From the NCBI RefSeq assembly GCF_963678635.1, contig NC_087071.1, positions 45,247,095 through 45,311,094 on the forward strand: a stretch of 64,000 bases of DNA, written 5' to 3'. The stretch is from Symsagittifera roscoffensis. Lineage: Eukaryota; Xenacoelomorpha; Acoela; Convolutidae. The first letter of the stretch is position 1, and each line of letters opens with the position of its first letter. Below the pieces are notes generated by a model that saw only the letters and a program-made list of their open reading frames with translations, had not been told where the DNA came from and ran no database searches. Shown here piece by piece: positions 35,201-50,200 of the stretch. The position numbers and the translations under genes are program-made.

Positions 35201-38200
35201 TTTTTATGAAGTTTTTATAAAAGTTTCAAGAACAACAACTTTCTGAAACATTTTCTCCCCTTTGGGCACGGGAGGGGGTCACTTGTGGGGCTGTTGGGGG
35301 GATTGACTTGCCTCTCCTGCAATTTGAGCGAACTTCTTCTTCAAATCATCGTATTGTCCCTTCTCAGTCGAGGTCAGAGGCTAAAAAAGTTAATTAAACT
35401 AAAATATGGGAAAGCTGGAAGCTGTTATATAGCAAAATGTGGACAAATCAACAGATATACACCTCGTTAGCCAATCAGAATTGAGAAAATAAAAGAATTT
35501 GTACGTTTGCTTTCTAATCTTGATTCTGATTGGCTTACGATGTCTATTTTTGACCACACTCCGCTGGAAGCAGTGGCGTCCGCATGAATTATTTGATGTG
35601 GACGAGGGGGTGTTTTGTAAACATTTTTCCTAGCCTATTGTTTGGTCTTATTTTTTATGAGCTTTTTTGAAAACTAAAGATGCAATTTTAGTCCTTTCAG
35701 CACGCTGTTGGCTGAAACATAAATTTTATTTTTTTGTACAAAACTACCTTCAGTTAATTATACAATTTTCGGTATAACCGTTGATTACAGTGATGTATCT
35801 CTTAGTTTATTTTATTGAAACAAACTTAGTAGCTCAAATATTGAATGAACTTTCAAGCTAGCAACACACAAAAAAACAGAAAATCACAAAGTGAAACGAG
35901 CTATGCTCAAACGTTTTTTTTATAGCTACTGCAAGCGATTCGTTTGAGCCAATTTTTTACACCTTTTTGAAGGCTTTTTTATCCATTAAAAGACCAAACT
36001 GTTATCAAGTGGGACAGCTGCATAATATGTTGATGGTAGGTAGAATAATTGACAGAAGAAAATGATTCGATGGTTTCTACTATAACACTTTTCTTTTTTT
36101 TCTACATGGAAAGGAGACTGGTCGATCTATGAAATTCTGCTCACTTTAGTCGAAGCTCGAAGCCGAGCAGCACATAATTGGGTCTGTTCAACGCAATTTT
36201 GACGATTCGTTGCAGAATATACTGGCTCATATTAAATTTGAAATTTAGATCTTAGCTAAAAGATAATTTGAAATTAAAATCTAAAAAAGATGGTTTTATA
36301 AAAAAAATATGACGTGATTTACGAAACAGCATTTGTGATGTCATCATCATCATTACGCCGAAGTTATTGCCAATCAGCCAAGTCATTGATTCGGGGATAT
36401 TTTCACGGTCTAAGGACCGAATGGGTGAAGGAACGAAAACAAACAAAGTCGAAAGTCAATTTTCAAAATGAATCAATTGCAGTTCAATTAAGAGGAACTA
36501 AATGAAGCAATATTTGGCTTCTTAATAGCGAAACCTTTGAAAAAGTTGTTCCAATTTGCCGGCTGACAGTGACAATTTGAAAAAGTTGCAGATATCTGCC
36601 GTTTTAATATATTCGGCCAAAACTAATATCAAGTCCCTGGAAATGTTTACTTTATTTGAGATTTTCATGCTTTCTTTTCAAGCTTAATAATACTGGAATC
36701 TTATTGGCTGACTTTTAGTTTCGCCTATTCGTTTTTCCCCTATCAGGGATTGCACCCATTGGTTTGACAACTTCAATTAATTAGTTGTAATAATAGCTGG
36801 TTTCCGTTCGAATTCTACCTGTAATACTGTTAACACGGGTTGACCTCCATGGACCGAAAAGGCTAGTCATAAAACTCCATGAACTAAATTTATCAAAAAA
36901 TTACTAAACATACAATTTTTTTGCATTTTGCTCACATTGAGTCATCGAAATTTAGAAGAATTTTTTCTTGTTTTGGCATATAAGTCGGTGTATTGTCATA
37001 AATAAAATTCGATGCAAATAATCGGTGCATATAAGTAGATGTATCGTCATGTTAATCATAAAATTTGTGGAAACTCTATGACTAGCAATTTTTTGACGGC
37101 GACAGCAAAATTTTTTTGGAATAGTTTCAGAATTGCCCCAATTTGTTTTTTTTTTAAATTTTGGAAACACAAAAAATGAACTTTTTTCCGTTTCTCTGAA
37201 TAAAATGTTTCAAAACGCTTGAAACGCCTATTTACTTTGCTTGACACACTTTTCATGCCTTGATCGATGCTTGATCAAATAAAAAAAATTGAACTCATTT
37301 TCGAAAACTTTTCACAAAAGTTAAAAGTTTGATACTTTCCTTATATCATTTGTGTGAGACAAATGTAAGACAATTCAGGCCATTTCCAAAACATTCGAGT
37401 TGCGAGAGGGTCAGACCTAAGCCGACTCTAATTTTGAGTAACCAAGGTTTTTGTCATTTGTGTTCGGACTCTACTTTTGAGTCACCAAGTTCTTTGTCAT
37501 ATTTGTTCGGCATTTGGTTTAAGGGAAAATGCTTTAATAATTTAGTCATACAATTTCCATATATGAAAAATGATTAACGATAGACCTTTCTTGCAATTTT
37601 CTGTACTTATGAAATTGCATGAAAAGTGTATGACTAGCATTTTTCCACATTTGAAAATTTTATGACTTGTATTTTCGGTCAACCCGGAAGTTAGTTTATT
37701 CCGCTTGTTTTATCTCAAACTTTTCGGATGTCTTCAAAGTTTTGTGCACCGCATCACTTGCAGCTTTGTCGAACTCAAAAATTGAATAGCAAAGTCCAAA
37801 AAAAGGTTTGGATAAAATAAATTGCAAAAACAAAACTTTTATAAGAGTTTCGTACAATTTTTTTTCCATCATTTTCGACCTTTTTTCCTAAATGAATTTA
37901 GCACGGGTATTTTAGGTTTAGCTTCAACTCAATCATTTATTGAAATCCAGAAAGAAAAGTTTATTTGTAATTTGGAAAAATTTAAATAAAAATCATGCGC
38001 ATAGCTGCAAAATTAGTTCGCGTTAAACTGTACAAAAAAAACTCAAATTGAAAAAAAAAAGAACTGAACACGTTTCATTAACCTTCATTACAGTTGTTTC
38101 TCTCAGGGGCTGAAAAATATATAAGAAGTTTTGTATTCATAGCATCTTAGCATCATTGACCTTCATTAATGTTGTTTCTCTCAAATACTGAAAAATTCAT

Positions 38201-41200
38201 GGGAAGTTTTGTTTAAATTAGCATCCATTTCAGGTTAACTTTTCAATTATTTTGAAAGTTTTCGACATCTAACCCATATTTCTTTTAATTAAACAGCCTA
38301 GACCCATGAGTTAGATTAGCCAATGTTTCAAAATCTATCATTAGCTTCAACCGACAGTAGTTAAGTCCGTGCTCTGAACGTCTGCACTGTTTTTTTCACT
38401 TTTGTTAAAATTGATTCTAACTACCCGGGTCGACCAAAACTTCTTATCATACAATTTCCATATAAGAGAAACTTCTTGTCATACAATTTCATACAATTCC
38501 ATACGTAGAGAAAATTGTATGAAATCTCTATGACAAGCGTTTTTCCATATATGAGAATTGTATGATAGAAGTTTTTCCCATAAACCAAAAAGTTGATTTT
38601 TTGTTTCAAAATTCAATTTTTGAAAAAAATTGGGTTATGTTTGTAATCGAACACAAGTGACAAAGACCATGGTTTACTGAAAGCACCAAAGTTTGGACAA
38701 TAATTTATTTACAATGCATAGAAAACGACCTGAACTGTCTTAGAGCTGTCTTTCACAAATGATATAACGAAAGTAACAAACTTTTAAAATTTGGCAAAAT
38801 TTTTCAATGAAGATTTTTTTGAAAATTTGAATGTTTAAATTACCAGACATTGATTAAGGCATACATAAACATGCCATGCAAAGGAAATAGGAGTTTTCAG
38901 CGTTTTTGAAAAAAAAATAATTAAGCGAAAAGGACAAAAAAACATTAGTGCATCCAGGACTACGTTATGCACACAAAAAGTAAAGTTTTGCATGCAAAAA
39001 TTTTTTTTTTTAGAAAATGATTGTTTGCGTACAAAAATTGATTTGCGGTTGAAAAAATTTGTTAGTCATAAAGTTTCCATATATGGGAATTTTATGATAA
39101 GCATTTTCGGTGTATGGAGGTCAACCAGGGTAGCCCCTAATTGTTCTTACCGTACATGGTCTATGACTCTAACTTTATCGAATAATTTGAATCGAATTAA
39201 AAAACTTGGAATGGAAAGAAAATGACAGAATTGCCTAGCTTTTAGGTAGTTTTGAACTGCTTCATGTTTCGTTTAAGATTCAATAGCAAAAATTGGAATG
39301 AAAAAAAAATGACAGAATCCAATTATTTTTAGGTAGTTTGAAATTGCTTCATGTTTCGCTTATACTTAATAGGCCGTCGAAATTCACATAACGGGCATAA
39401 AATAATGAAGCTCGCAGTTTTTTCCAGGAAATCTTCTTTTTCATGCTAATGACTTGTCTGTGAATTCCAGTTAAACTAAATGCACAATTCTCTGCTCTAA
39501 CATTTCCAGAACTTGACTTTGTAATGATATAGCCCTCGTATGATATTAGACAAACCTAGTAACCAAAATTATTAGACCCATCAGAACACTGTTGTCATTT
39601 TAATTTTATGGGTTTTTATAAATTTCAGGGTAGATAGCTATAACTTAATAGAACCTGAACTTTAAAACTTAGAAGAGCCATAATAGTGTTTTTGTATTCA
39701 CTGTAACACTCATTTTTTTTCACTTCGCCAGCGTATTCCTATAGCCAAACAAAAAGGAAAAGTGAACTAAATGAGTTTGTACAGATTTTAATGCCCAGTA
39801 ACCGAACAGAAAGCTATCCCATATCCTAAAAAGACAATTGATTTTTACCTTCAAAGTCTCATTTCCCGATAGCTAAATTGACCATTTGATGATAAAGTCT
39901 TTTTATAAATTAAACAAAATTATGGCCAATGGATTCGAAATAAATTAAAATTTTGTTTTTTTTACCTTTGTAGTTGGTTTGTAGTCCGTCGGCTGGTCCA
40001 AAGCTCTAAAAAATTTTAAAATTTAAAATTCAAAAGAAAACTAAATATATTCTAAAATTAGGGGTTTCAACTACTGTTCTTAAAATATACATGTTAAACT
40101 GGTGGGAAATTGTCTTCTTATTGTAGTTTTTAAAGGAGAGGTACCTGTATTTGATGAGATGAAACTCTCTTTGGGTCACCATCCAGGCAATTATAATAGA
40201 TTTTAGTTGATGATTTATTGAAGCTGGTAAATTCAAACTTCATTTAAATAAACCTAAATAAAGTCAGGAAGAATATCGAAAATTTGATTTTTTCGAAATT
40301 AGCCTTGAAATTATAATTTGAAATCTTGAGGGTGTATTCTTGAATTTTAGCCTTGAAATTCTAATTTGAATTCTTTAGGGTGTATTCTTGTAATATTTGA
40401 ATTTGAATTTTTCACGAAGCCCACAAATATCGAGCTCGGAGAACTTTGCCAAAGTTGTGCAAGACCTTGCCAACTTGGATACTTTCTTGCGTTCTTGGTA
40501 AGTGTTTAAAAACCTACTTTTAAAAAGCTAAGGGACATTTTTTTGTTCTGGAAATCTTTGCTCTTTTTTATTCAATTAGTGTACAAACTGTGATTCAATC
40601 TTCTTCTCCGTGTAAATTCTCAACATGAAGTTTCCCTGTTCATTCGCTTCGAAAGTTGATGGCACGATGACGTAATCGCCAGGCTTCAGCTTGTATCTGC
40701 CCACAATCTACAGACAAAGAGACAAAAAGACAAAAAGATGCAAAAAAGTCTTACCACTAATATTAATAGATGCAATTTAAAATAATGATTTTTTTTTAAA
40801 ATTATTGAAGATATTGATCAACTTTTTGTCCAAATGTTAAAAAAAAAACATTTTTCTGGGATTTGCATCAGCAAAAAAGCTGGATGTGGATCTTAAAATT
40901 CCTCGGGAGCGTATTATTGGGTTATAGAAAAAAAGGGCTGAAAATTTTGGTCGGCTTCTTTCTAGGTCGAGTAGGTTGGTTATCCGATCTTCGAGAACAC
41001 TGTGAAGAGCCTACTTTGACAGTCCGTTTTTGGGAATACTTTTTAAAATTTTTACCGTTAAACCTCGTTTTGTTTTTCATTTTTTTAATTGTGTGTTTTG
41101 GCCCCGAAAGAGCTTTTTCCAACTGTTTTAATATTGGCTGACCAAAAACGGATGCCAAAAAAACTACCAAACGGCGGACAATTTGGACCCCCCCCCCCCC

Positions 41201-44200
41201 AGTCCCTCTCTATTTGGGTACTGTTGGGTACCTCTCTGCTGTTGATGTAGGAGGGACTCTTCTCTGTCATCTTGCGGGTGAGGAAGAACTTCTTCTCGAG
41301 GTCAGTGCCTGCCACGTACCCACTCTTCTTCTTGTACTCCTCCGAGATCTAATTTCAGTTTCCCTTTTTAAAGTCTACGATTTGTCACTTTTCTTTTAGA
41401 AGTACACTTGTATCGTAGATTGCAAAATCAAATTGTTACGAAGTTTTTCCCTCAAATTTATCCCAAGCTTGATAGAAACTTATATATATTTTTTAGTAAA
41501 ATAGTAATTTTTAGAGCTTGCGTCTCGTAGATGGCAAAACTAATGTTGTGACCATTTTAGACTAAAATTATCGGCCACGAACATTTTGCATTATCATTTA
41601 GCATTTTTAAAAAAATTATCGGTGTTTTCAGGATACTTTTAGAGAAGGTGGAATCCCTCATACGCGAAGGACCGAATGCGCGAAAACAAAAATCAGCAAA
41701 TCAGATTTCAGTAATCTAAAATTTGGAAAGAAAGTAAACATTTCCAGGGACTGAATATTGATATTCGCCGAATATAAAAGGGCAGAAATATGCAAAATTT
41801 TCAAATTGTCATTGACCGCCGCCGATTTGGAACAATTTTTATATTTCAAGGGTTTCGGTATGAAAGAAGCAAAGTATTGCTTCATTTAGTTCATTTTAAT
41901 TGAATGGCAATAGCTTCTTTTTAAATTTTGACTTTCGGCTAATTTTGTTTTCGGTCTTTCGCTCACGAGTTTTTCGCTCATTCGGTCCTTCGCGCATGAG
42001 AATAGCCCCCTTTAGAGAAGAGTATTAAGTTGTATTCAGAACTTGCCTCGTAGATGGCGAATCCGATAGTGAGCGGCTTCTTGCCCAGACTGCGTCCAGT
42101 TCTAGTACCCTTCTGGTACAGGGCAACTATCAGAGTGCAGCCTTCATCTTTGTCGTCATCATCTGCCTCATCCAGACGCACAAACACCTGGGGGTTCTTG
42201 TGGAACGTTTCTAAACAGAGTCATAATTTATTTCAAACAATGTGAATAATAAGTATGTACTATACTTCACCGAACATATGAAATTGAATCTAACTGAAAG
42301 TGTGTGAGGGGCTACATATTTACATGTCAATCAATTTAGTTGCTATCCGTTTATTACTTATCTCTGAGAGTTCTCATATTATAATTAAGTATGATTTGGT
42401 ACCTGCCTGTCAATCAGTCTAGATCTGTCTAGCTGTTATGTGTTGACCTCTAGTTCAGTGTCTTATTTATGCGAACTAGAAATCAGTTGAATTAACACTT
42501 AACAGGAACGGTTTAACTATCCCTTGTTATGGCCCGGTCAACAGATGGTGGGGGAAAAACCCCCTTGGAATTGTGGCATTCTGGCCTCCGAATCAGGCGG
42601 AACCACAACTCTTATGGGAGCATTGGAAGCAGAGATTTCATTGGGCAATGGTGGCGAAACATGGATTAGTTGCGTCGCAATTTTATTTCCGTCAACATTA
42701 ACTGAAGCGCAGATCAATGACCTGGGAGAAATTGGTGGCAAACCAAGGGAAGAAGGTGAACGTACATTGATATCGAATCTGTACCTCTGTTTGGGACACG
42801 AGGGACAGCGGGCCTTGCATAATCAGCATCCACACTTGAATATGGAAACAATACGATACCCGAGATTTTTGGATACCTGTGTGGCCCTTTTCCAAAAGGA
42901 GCGAAATGAGACGTATGAGATGCACCAGATGTTGTCCAGGAAACAAAAGGAGGGAGAAAGTTTGGAATCGTTCTATGCAGAACTCAGCGGAATGGCGGCG
43001 AGATGCAATTTGGGTACCCAAGAGCGGAAAATGGTGAGAGACATATTTATATTCAATATGAGGAACAGAGACGCGCAGAACGAGCTGTGTCGGTAAACTA
43101 AGACTCCGGAGGAAGCATTAAGAATCGCAATGTCGTATGAAAGAGGAGACAAGTACGCCAAGACCTACAAGGGCGTCGCATCTGGCTCCACGGGAACGGC
43201 CTATCCATCGCCAGGGGGTTCTTTGCAGATCAAAACCGAACCAATCAGCAATATTCGTGGATCCAGGGGACGAGGAATGCCAAGGGGATGGGGCCAATAC
43301 CCAAATCGGGGGGGGGGGGGGGGTCGAACACAAGAGCGAATGCCAGAACGAAGATGTTACAATTGCGATCAGCCAAACTTCACTCCAGAACACCGACAGC
43401 GATGCCCAGCAAGAGCCGCCGTCACATGCAACTTTTGCAAAAAGGTCGGGCACTTTGAGAGAACTTGTCGGGGAAAACGACAGTCACGGAGGGGACACAG
43501 CCAGTTGGATTAATCCAAGGGGATGAGCCATTTGATGAAGAGGATATTCCCTCGGATGACGTTGGGTCACAAGTTGCGGCCAATTCAGTAGGTTTTGTTA
43601 AACGAGAACACCACAGTTGGTCATCGGAGAGTTCAGACGACTACATGGTTATGGCCATTAGACGTAAGAAAGAGACACTATTGAAAGTTGCCGGACCTAA
43701 AATATATCTTAATGGACACCCAATGAACATCTGGATCGACAGTGGATCGCTAATTTCCATATTAACACTGGATGACTTGAGGAAAACAGTGGGACGAGCG
43801 GGAATCAATTTGAAACAAGATGACATTGAAGACGACGAATTTTGGGACTACAGCAACAATCGGATCAAAATGTTAGGACGAATGTAGCTTGAATTGGCGT
43901 CCAACGGCTGGAAGACGAAAGCAGAAGTCCGAGTTATTGGAGGGACCAGACCATCAATCGTGGGACGTGACTTGATGGGGAAACTCGGACTCCATTTGAT
44001 GCATGGGGGCAGTGATGAACATCTAGGGGACGGAAGACAGTTCATGTGAGAAGGAGTACGTTGGAGAATCGGAGGATGAGAAGAGAAATTTTTCAAAAAT
44101 CTTGTACCAGTGCAGCAGAAGGGACGGAGAGTGCCGGTAACGCTCCAAGAAAAGGTGGACAAAAAGATTGATAAGCTACTAACTCAGGGACATATAGAAA

Positions 44201-47200
44201 AGTTGAAAGAATGTTCGGATCGATATTTTGCTTCTCCGATCGTCATCACCGTAAAAAAAGACGGGTCCGTGAAATTAGCGTTGGAATCTCGAGAACTTAA
44301 TAAACAAGTTCATAAAAACAAATACCAAATGCCAAACATAGAAGAAATTGTAGAGATACAATAGGACAACTTATTTCCTAGAAAAAACAAGGGGAAGTGT
44401 ATTTTACCACAATGGATCTAACGTACGCGTATGGGCAGCTACCACTTAGTGAGGAAACAAGCGTACATTGCAATTTTTCTTTGGTGGGCGGACGATCGAC
44501 AGGAACATACCGATTTCGAACAGGATTTTACGGTTTAACGTGCATCGGGTGATGGACTCAATTTTGAACGAATACCCACAAGCGAACGCGTTTATTGATG
44601 ATATTTTGGTAACAACCAAGGGAACGGAAGTGGAACACATCTGCTCGGTTGAAAAGATACCCAGGAAATTAAATCGCAAAAACATCTCGTTAAAATTACC
44701 AAAATGCGAGTTTGCGAAACGAGAATGTGAGTGGCTCGGTCATCGTATAACTGAAACGGGGGTAACGCCTCTTAAACATAAGACATCGCCAATTGACGCA
44801 TTAACGAATCCTAAAATAGTTACTCAACTGAAATCATTTATGGGCTCAATTCACAGCCTGCATAAATATTTACCAGCTATAGCTGAAATGCCAGCTCCCT
44901 TAAGGCCACTTCTCAGCAAGAAGAATGAATATAACTGGACCACGGAATGTGAAAATGCCTTTCAAAGCATTAAATTGGGGGTCGCAAACATTGTTGAACT
45001 AAAACATTTTGAAAGTCATAAAGACATTAGAGTTGTCTGCGATGCAAGCCATAATGGCCTTGGAGCAGTTTTGGAGCAGTTGGGTACAGAAGGGTGGCGC
45101 CGAATCTCATTCGCATCGCGGTTCTTAAACGCAGCCGAGAAAAAATATTCCACAAACGAGCTCGAAATGCTGGCAGTGGTATAGGGGGCCGAATATTTCA
45201 GAAACTACATTTTGAGAAGATCTTTTGCAGTTATCACGGACCATAAGGCCCTTATTTCATTACTTAACGGGAATACAAAGAAAAACAAAACTCTATTTTC
45301 AAGATTGACACGTTGGCTAGACAGACTTATTCCATTTGACTTTGTAATAGAACACGTACCGGGCGCAAAAATCGGACTAGCGGGTTATTTTTCAAGACAC
45401 CATAGCGAACCTCCTAAACCGATAAGTCAGTATGATAACTTGTTCACCGTTGCAAAAATTGCTTCAATTCGAAAATCCCTTGGTTTTACAAACAATTTAA
45501 AATCCCTTGGTGAACGAAATCATCAGGCTAATAAAAGAACTGGTTCTAAACAGTCTAGACAGTTCTCATCCAATCAGAATCGAGCACAGAAAACATGCTT
45601 ACAATCAACGACGGTTGAGGGCGGAAAGTCATGTGTGAAGACATCGACCAATAGGAAGCGAGCAATTTGCATACTGCCTACGTCAACGAAATCCAAGGGA
45701 CATTCAGTGTGCTCTATATATCGTTCCCTTGGAAGAAGGTTAAATCAGCCTAAACTAAAGAATTTAAATGAAATGGACGTGTAAATAAAATAACTTCTCA
45801 AACTAATTCTCAAACTAACTATCCAAATAGATTACATTCGCAAACCAACTCTCCACTTAGATTAGTTGAAAACCTCCTAAGTAGTGATGAAATAACTGTT
45901 ATTAACCCAGAGATTGTTGCCATTACGAAGAACACACGAGATTCAAAGATTAACACAGTACTTTCTATTCCTTCGAAGTTTCCGGGCGAGCTTTTTCCTA
46001 CTGTTAACCCTAATCAGCAAGTTATGTCCATCATTCTGCGTGATTGCAAAGTTCTTAAGAAATCCCAAGCGTTACCAGAACCTTTTAATTTGTAATTTGT
46101 TGCCTCTAACATACCAGCGGATGTGAATTTACTACGAGTCAAGGAAACATTGGAGAAGAGGGTTATTTTAAGGGAGGAGCTACTGAAGATTGGAAAATAC
46201 TGGGCCCAATACGCAAACGACTTGTCACTACGACATGATTGTGTTTGGCTAGACGGACGGCTGGTCATTTCCTTGCCGTTACAAGTCCCAATTGAATCAA
46301 GAATACACTAGTACCATCATGGAAAACGGAACATGTTTTAAACAGCTTGTGATGTTTGGTACCCCTACATGTACCGGAGTTTGGCAGCAAAGGTCACGTA
46401 CTGTCAGCAGTGCACGGACGCGGGTAAGAACCTAAAAACGTTGTTACCCAAGGGAGACGTGGGCAAGGTCCGTGAAACAAGGGAACCAAATGAATGTATA
46501 CAGTTGGATTTCTGGAGGCCAATAAGCTATTTAAATGAAAGTAAAAAATACGTCTTAGTTGCTACGGACCGTTTTTCGAGGTGGCCATCAGCGATGGTTA
46601 CTACAACCAAAACTTCAGATAAAGTCTTAAAATTTCTCGATAAGTACATAACTCAGCATGGCGTACCTCGGAAAATCCACGTCGATCAGGGATCATGTTT
46701 TACATCCAATAAATTTGAAAGATTCTGTAACAACGAGGACATTGAGTTAGTGTACTCCCCAGTGAATGATCATCGGGGTACGGGTTCAGTGGAGAGAACG
46801 ATAGGAAGTTTAAAGAATTTTGTCCTCACTTATGCATCTGAAAAAGAGCATAAGTCTCTAGAAGTTATGGTCGATAAAGCATTAGGCGCGTTACGGTTTT
46901 CCAAAAAAGCAACGACTAAACTAACACTTTTTAAAGCTCACCACGGCCGGCAGGCGAACACCGTGTTACGAAACCTTACGAAAAAACCGAGCCTTAAAAA
47001 TCTGAATTGGAAGAACGTCTTAAAACAAAAGTGTTTGTGTTTAGACGAAGGTGACCCTGAAATGAGCTCAATCGAATTTCCACAGCACTCAAACTGGGAT
47101 GTACGATCGGACTTGACATATGCTCCGGCACTAAGGAAGGCACCGCTCATTCTGGACAGCGACCTGCAGATGGAAATAGGCCAAGGGGAGGCATCGGGGG

Positions 47201-50200
47201 TTGACCCGAAAATCCAAGGGAGTAGAGACGCAGGCGGCTCCAAAATCCAAGGGAGGGGAGGTGGAGACGACCTTTATCAGCGTACCACCAGCAGGACCCT
47301 AAACCGGTATAAACTCTTAAAATCTCATGTAATCTCCGAGTCTAAACATGCACTCAAGCTGAAAAACGGATCTGTTCTTAGGAAAAGTGCAGTGGCAGTG
47401 AAGCCAAAGATTATTCCCCCAAAGAAACGGAAGCCGGCCACGCTCAAGGAAATGTTATCGAGTGCAAAGAAGGAGGCAATCGAGAGCCCGAAATCTAAGT
47501 GGCCAAGACCCAAACGGCAAGTACCTGTAGCCACATTTCAGTCGGACAGTTGAGATAGCGAAGATTACCGGCCACTCAAAATTACCGGCTGTTATGTGTT
47601 GACCTCTAGTTCAGTGTCTTATTTATGCGAACTAGAAATCAGTTGAATTAACACTTAACAGGAACGGTTTAACTATCCCTTGTTATGGCCCGGTCAACAG
47701 ATGGTGGGGGAAAAAACCCCCTTGGAATTGTGGCATTCTGGCCTCCGAATCAGGCGGAACCACAACTCTTATGGGAGCATTGGAAGCAGAGATTTCATTG
47801 GGCAATGGTGGCGAAACATGGATTAGTTGCGTCGCAATTTTATTTCCGTCAACATTAACTGAAGCGCAGATCAATGACCTGGGAGAAATTGGTGGCAAAC
47901 CAAGGGAAGAAGGTGAACGTACATTGATATCGAATCTGTACTTCTGTTTGGGACACGAGGGACAGCGGGCCTTGCATAATCAGCATCCACACTTGAATAT
48001 GGAAACAATACGATACCCGAGATTTTTGGATACCTGTGTGGCCCTTTTCCAAAAGGAGCGAAATGAGACGTATGAGATGCACCAGATGTTGTCCAGGAAA
48101 CAAAAGGAGGGAGAAAGTTTGGAATCGTTCTATGCAGAACTCAGCGGAATGGCGGCGAGATGCAATTTGGGTACCCAAGAGCGGAAAATGGTGAGAGACA
48201 TATTTATATTCAATATGAGGAACAGAGACGCGCAGAACGAGCTGTGTCGGTAAACTAAGACTCCGGAGGAAGCATTAAGAATCGCAATGTCGTATGAAAG
48301 AGGAGACAAGTACGCCAAGACCTACAAGGGCGTCGCATCTGGCTCCACGGGAACGGCCTATCCATCGCCAGGGGGTTCTTTGCAGATCAAAACCGAACCA
48401 ATCAGCAATATTCGTGGATCCAGGGGACGAGGAATGCCAAGGGGATGGGGCCAATACCCAAATCGGGGGGGGGGTCGAACACAAGAGCGAATGACAGAAC
48501 GGAGATGTTACAATTGCGATCAGCCAAACTTCACTCCAGAACACCGATAGCGATGCCCAGCAAGAGCCGCCGTCACATGCAACTTTTGCAAAAAGGTCGG
48601 GCACTTTGAGAGAACTTGTCGGGGAAAACGACAGTCACGGAGGGGACACAGCCAGTTGGATTAATCCAAGGGGATGAGCCATTTGATGAAGAGGATATTC
48701 CCTCGGATGACGTTGGGTCACAAGTTGCGGCCAATTCAGTAGGTTTTGTTAAACGAGAACACTACAGTTGGTCATCGGAGAGTTCAGACGACTACATGGT
48801 TATGGCCATTAGACGTAAGAAAGAGACACTATTGAAAGTTGCCGGACCTAAAATATATCTTAATGGACACCCAATGAACATCTGGATCGACAGTGGATCG
48901 CTAATTTCCATATTAACACTGGATGACTTGAGGAAAACAGTGGGACGAGCGGGAATCAATTTGAAACAAGATGACATTGAAGACGACGAATTTTGGGACT
49001 ACAGCAACAATCGGATCAAAATGTTAGGACGAATGTAGCTTGAATTGGCGTCCAACGGCTGGAAGACGAAAGCAGAAGTCCGAGTTATTGGAGGGACCAG
49101 ACCATCAATCGTGGGACGTGACTTGATGGGGAAACTCGGACTCCATTTGATGCATGGGGGCAGTGATGAACATCTAGGGGACGGAAGACAGTTCATGTGA
49201 GAAGGAGTACGTTGGAGAATCGGAGGATGAGAAGAGGAATTTTTCAAAAATCTTGTACCAGTGCAGCAGAAGGGACGGAGAGTGCCGGTAACGCTCCAAG
49301 AAAAGGTGGACAAAAAGATTGATAAGCTACTAACTCAGGGACATATAGAAAAGTTGAAAGAATGTTCGGATCGATATTTTGCTTCTCCGATCGTCATCAC
49401 CGTAAAAAAAGACGGGTCCGTGAAATTAGCGTTGGAATCTCGAGAACTTAATAAACAAGTTCATAAAAACAAATACCAAATGCCAAACATAGAAGAAATT
49501 GTAGAGATACAATAGGACAACTTATTTCCGAGAAAAAACAAGGGGAAGTGTATTTTACCACAATGGATCTAACGTACGCGTATGGGCAACTACCACTTAG
49601 TGAGGAAACAAGCGTACATTGCAATTTTTCTTTGGTGGGCGGACGATCGACAGGAACTTACCGATTTCGAACAGGATTTTACGGTTTAACGTGCATCGGG
49701 TGATGGACTCAATTTTGAACGAATACCCACAAGCGAACGCGTTTATTGATGATATTTTGGTAACAACCAAGGGAACGGAAGTGGAACACATCTGCTCGGT
49801 TGAAAAGATACCCAGGAAATTAAATCGCAAAAACATCTCGTTAAAATTACCAAAATGCGAGTTTGCGAAACGAGAATGTGAGTGGCTCGGTCATCGTATA
49901 ACTGAAACGGGGGTAACGCCTCTTAAACATAAGACATCGCCAATTGACGCATTAACGAATCCTAAAATAGTTACTCAATTGAAATCATTTATGGGCTCAA
50001 TTCACAGCCTGCATAAATATTTACCAGCTATAGCTGAAATGCCAGCTCCCTTAAGGCCACTTCTCAGCAAGAAGAATGAATATAACTGGACCACGGAATG
50101 TGAAAATGCCTTTCAAAGCATTAAATTGGGGGTCGCAAACATTGTTGAACTAAAACATTTTGATATTCATAAAGACATTAGAGTTGTCTGCGATGCAAGC

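Noticed and set aside
43118..43453. Minus-strand frames across gag and the LTR bodies (also at 48275, 47855, 46938 and 52089)
   Set aside because: They are antisense shadows of the higher-GC retrotransposon coding sequence and recur identically in both bodies.
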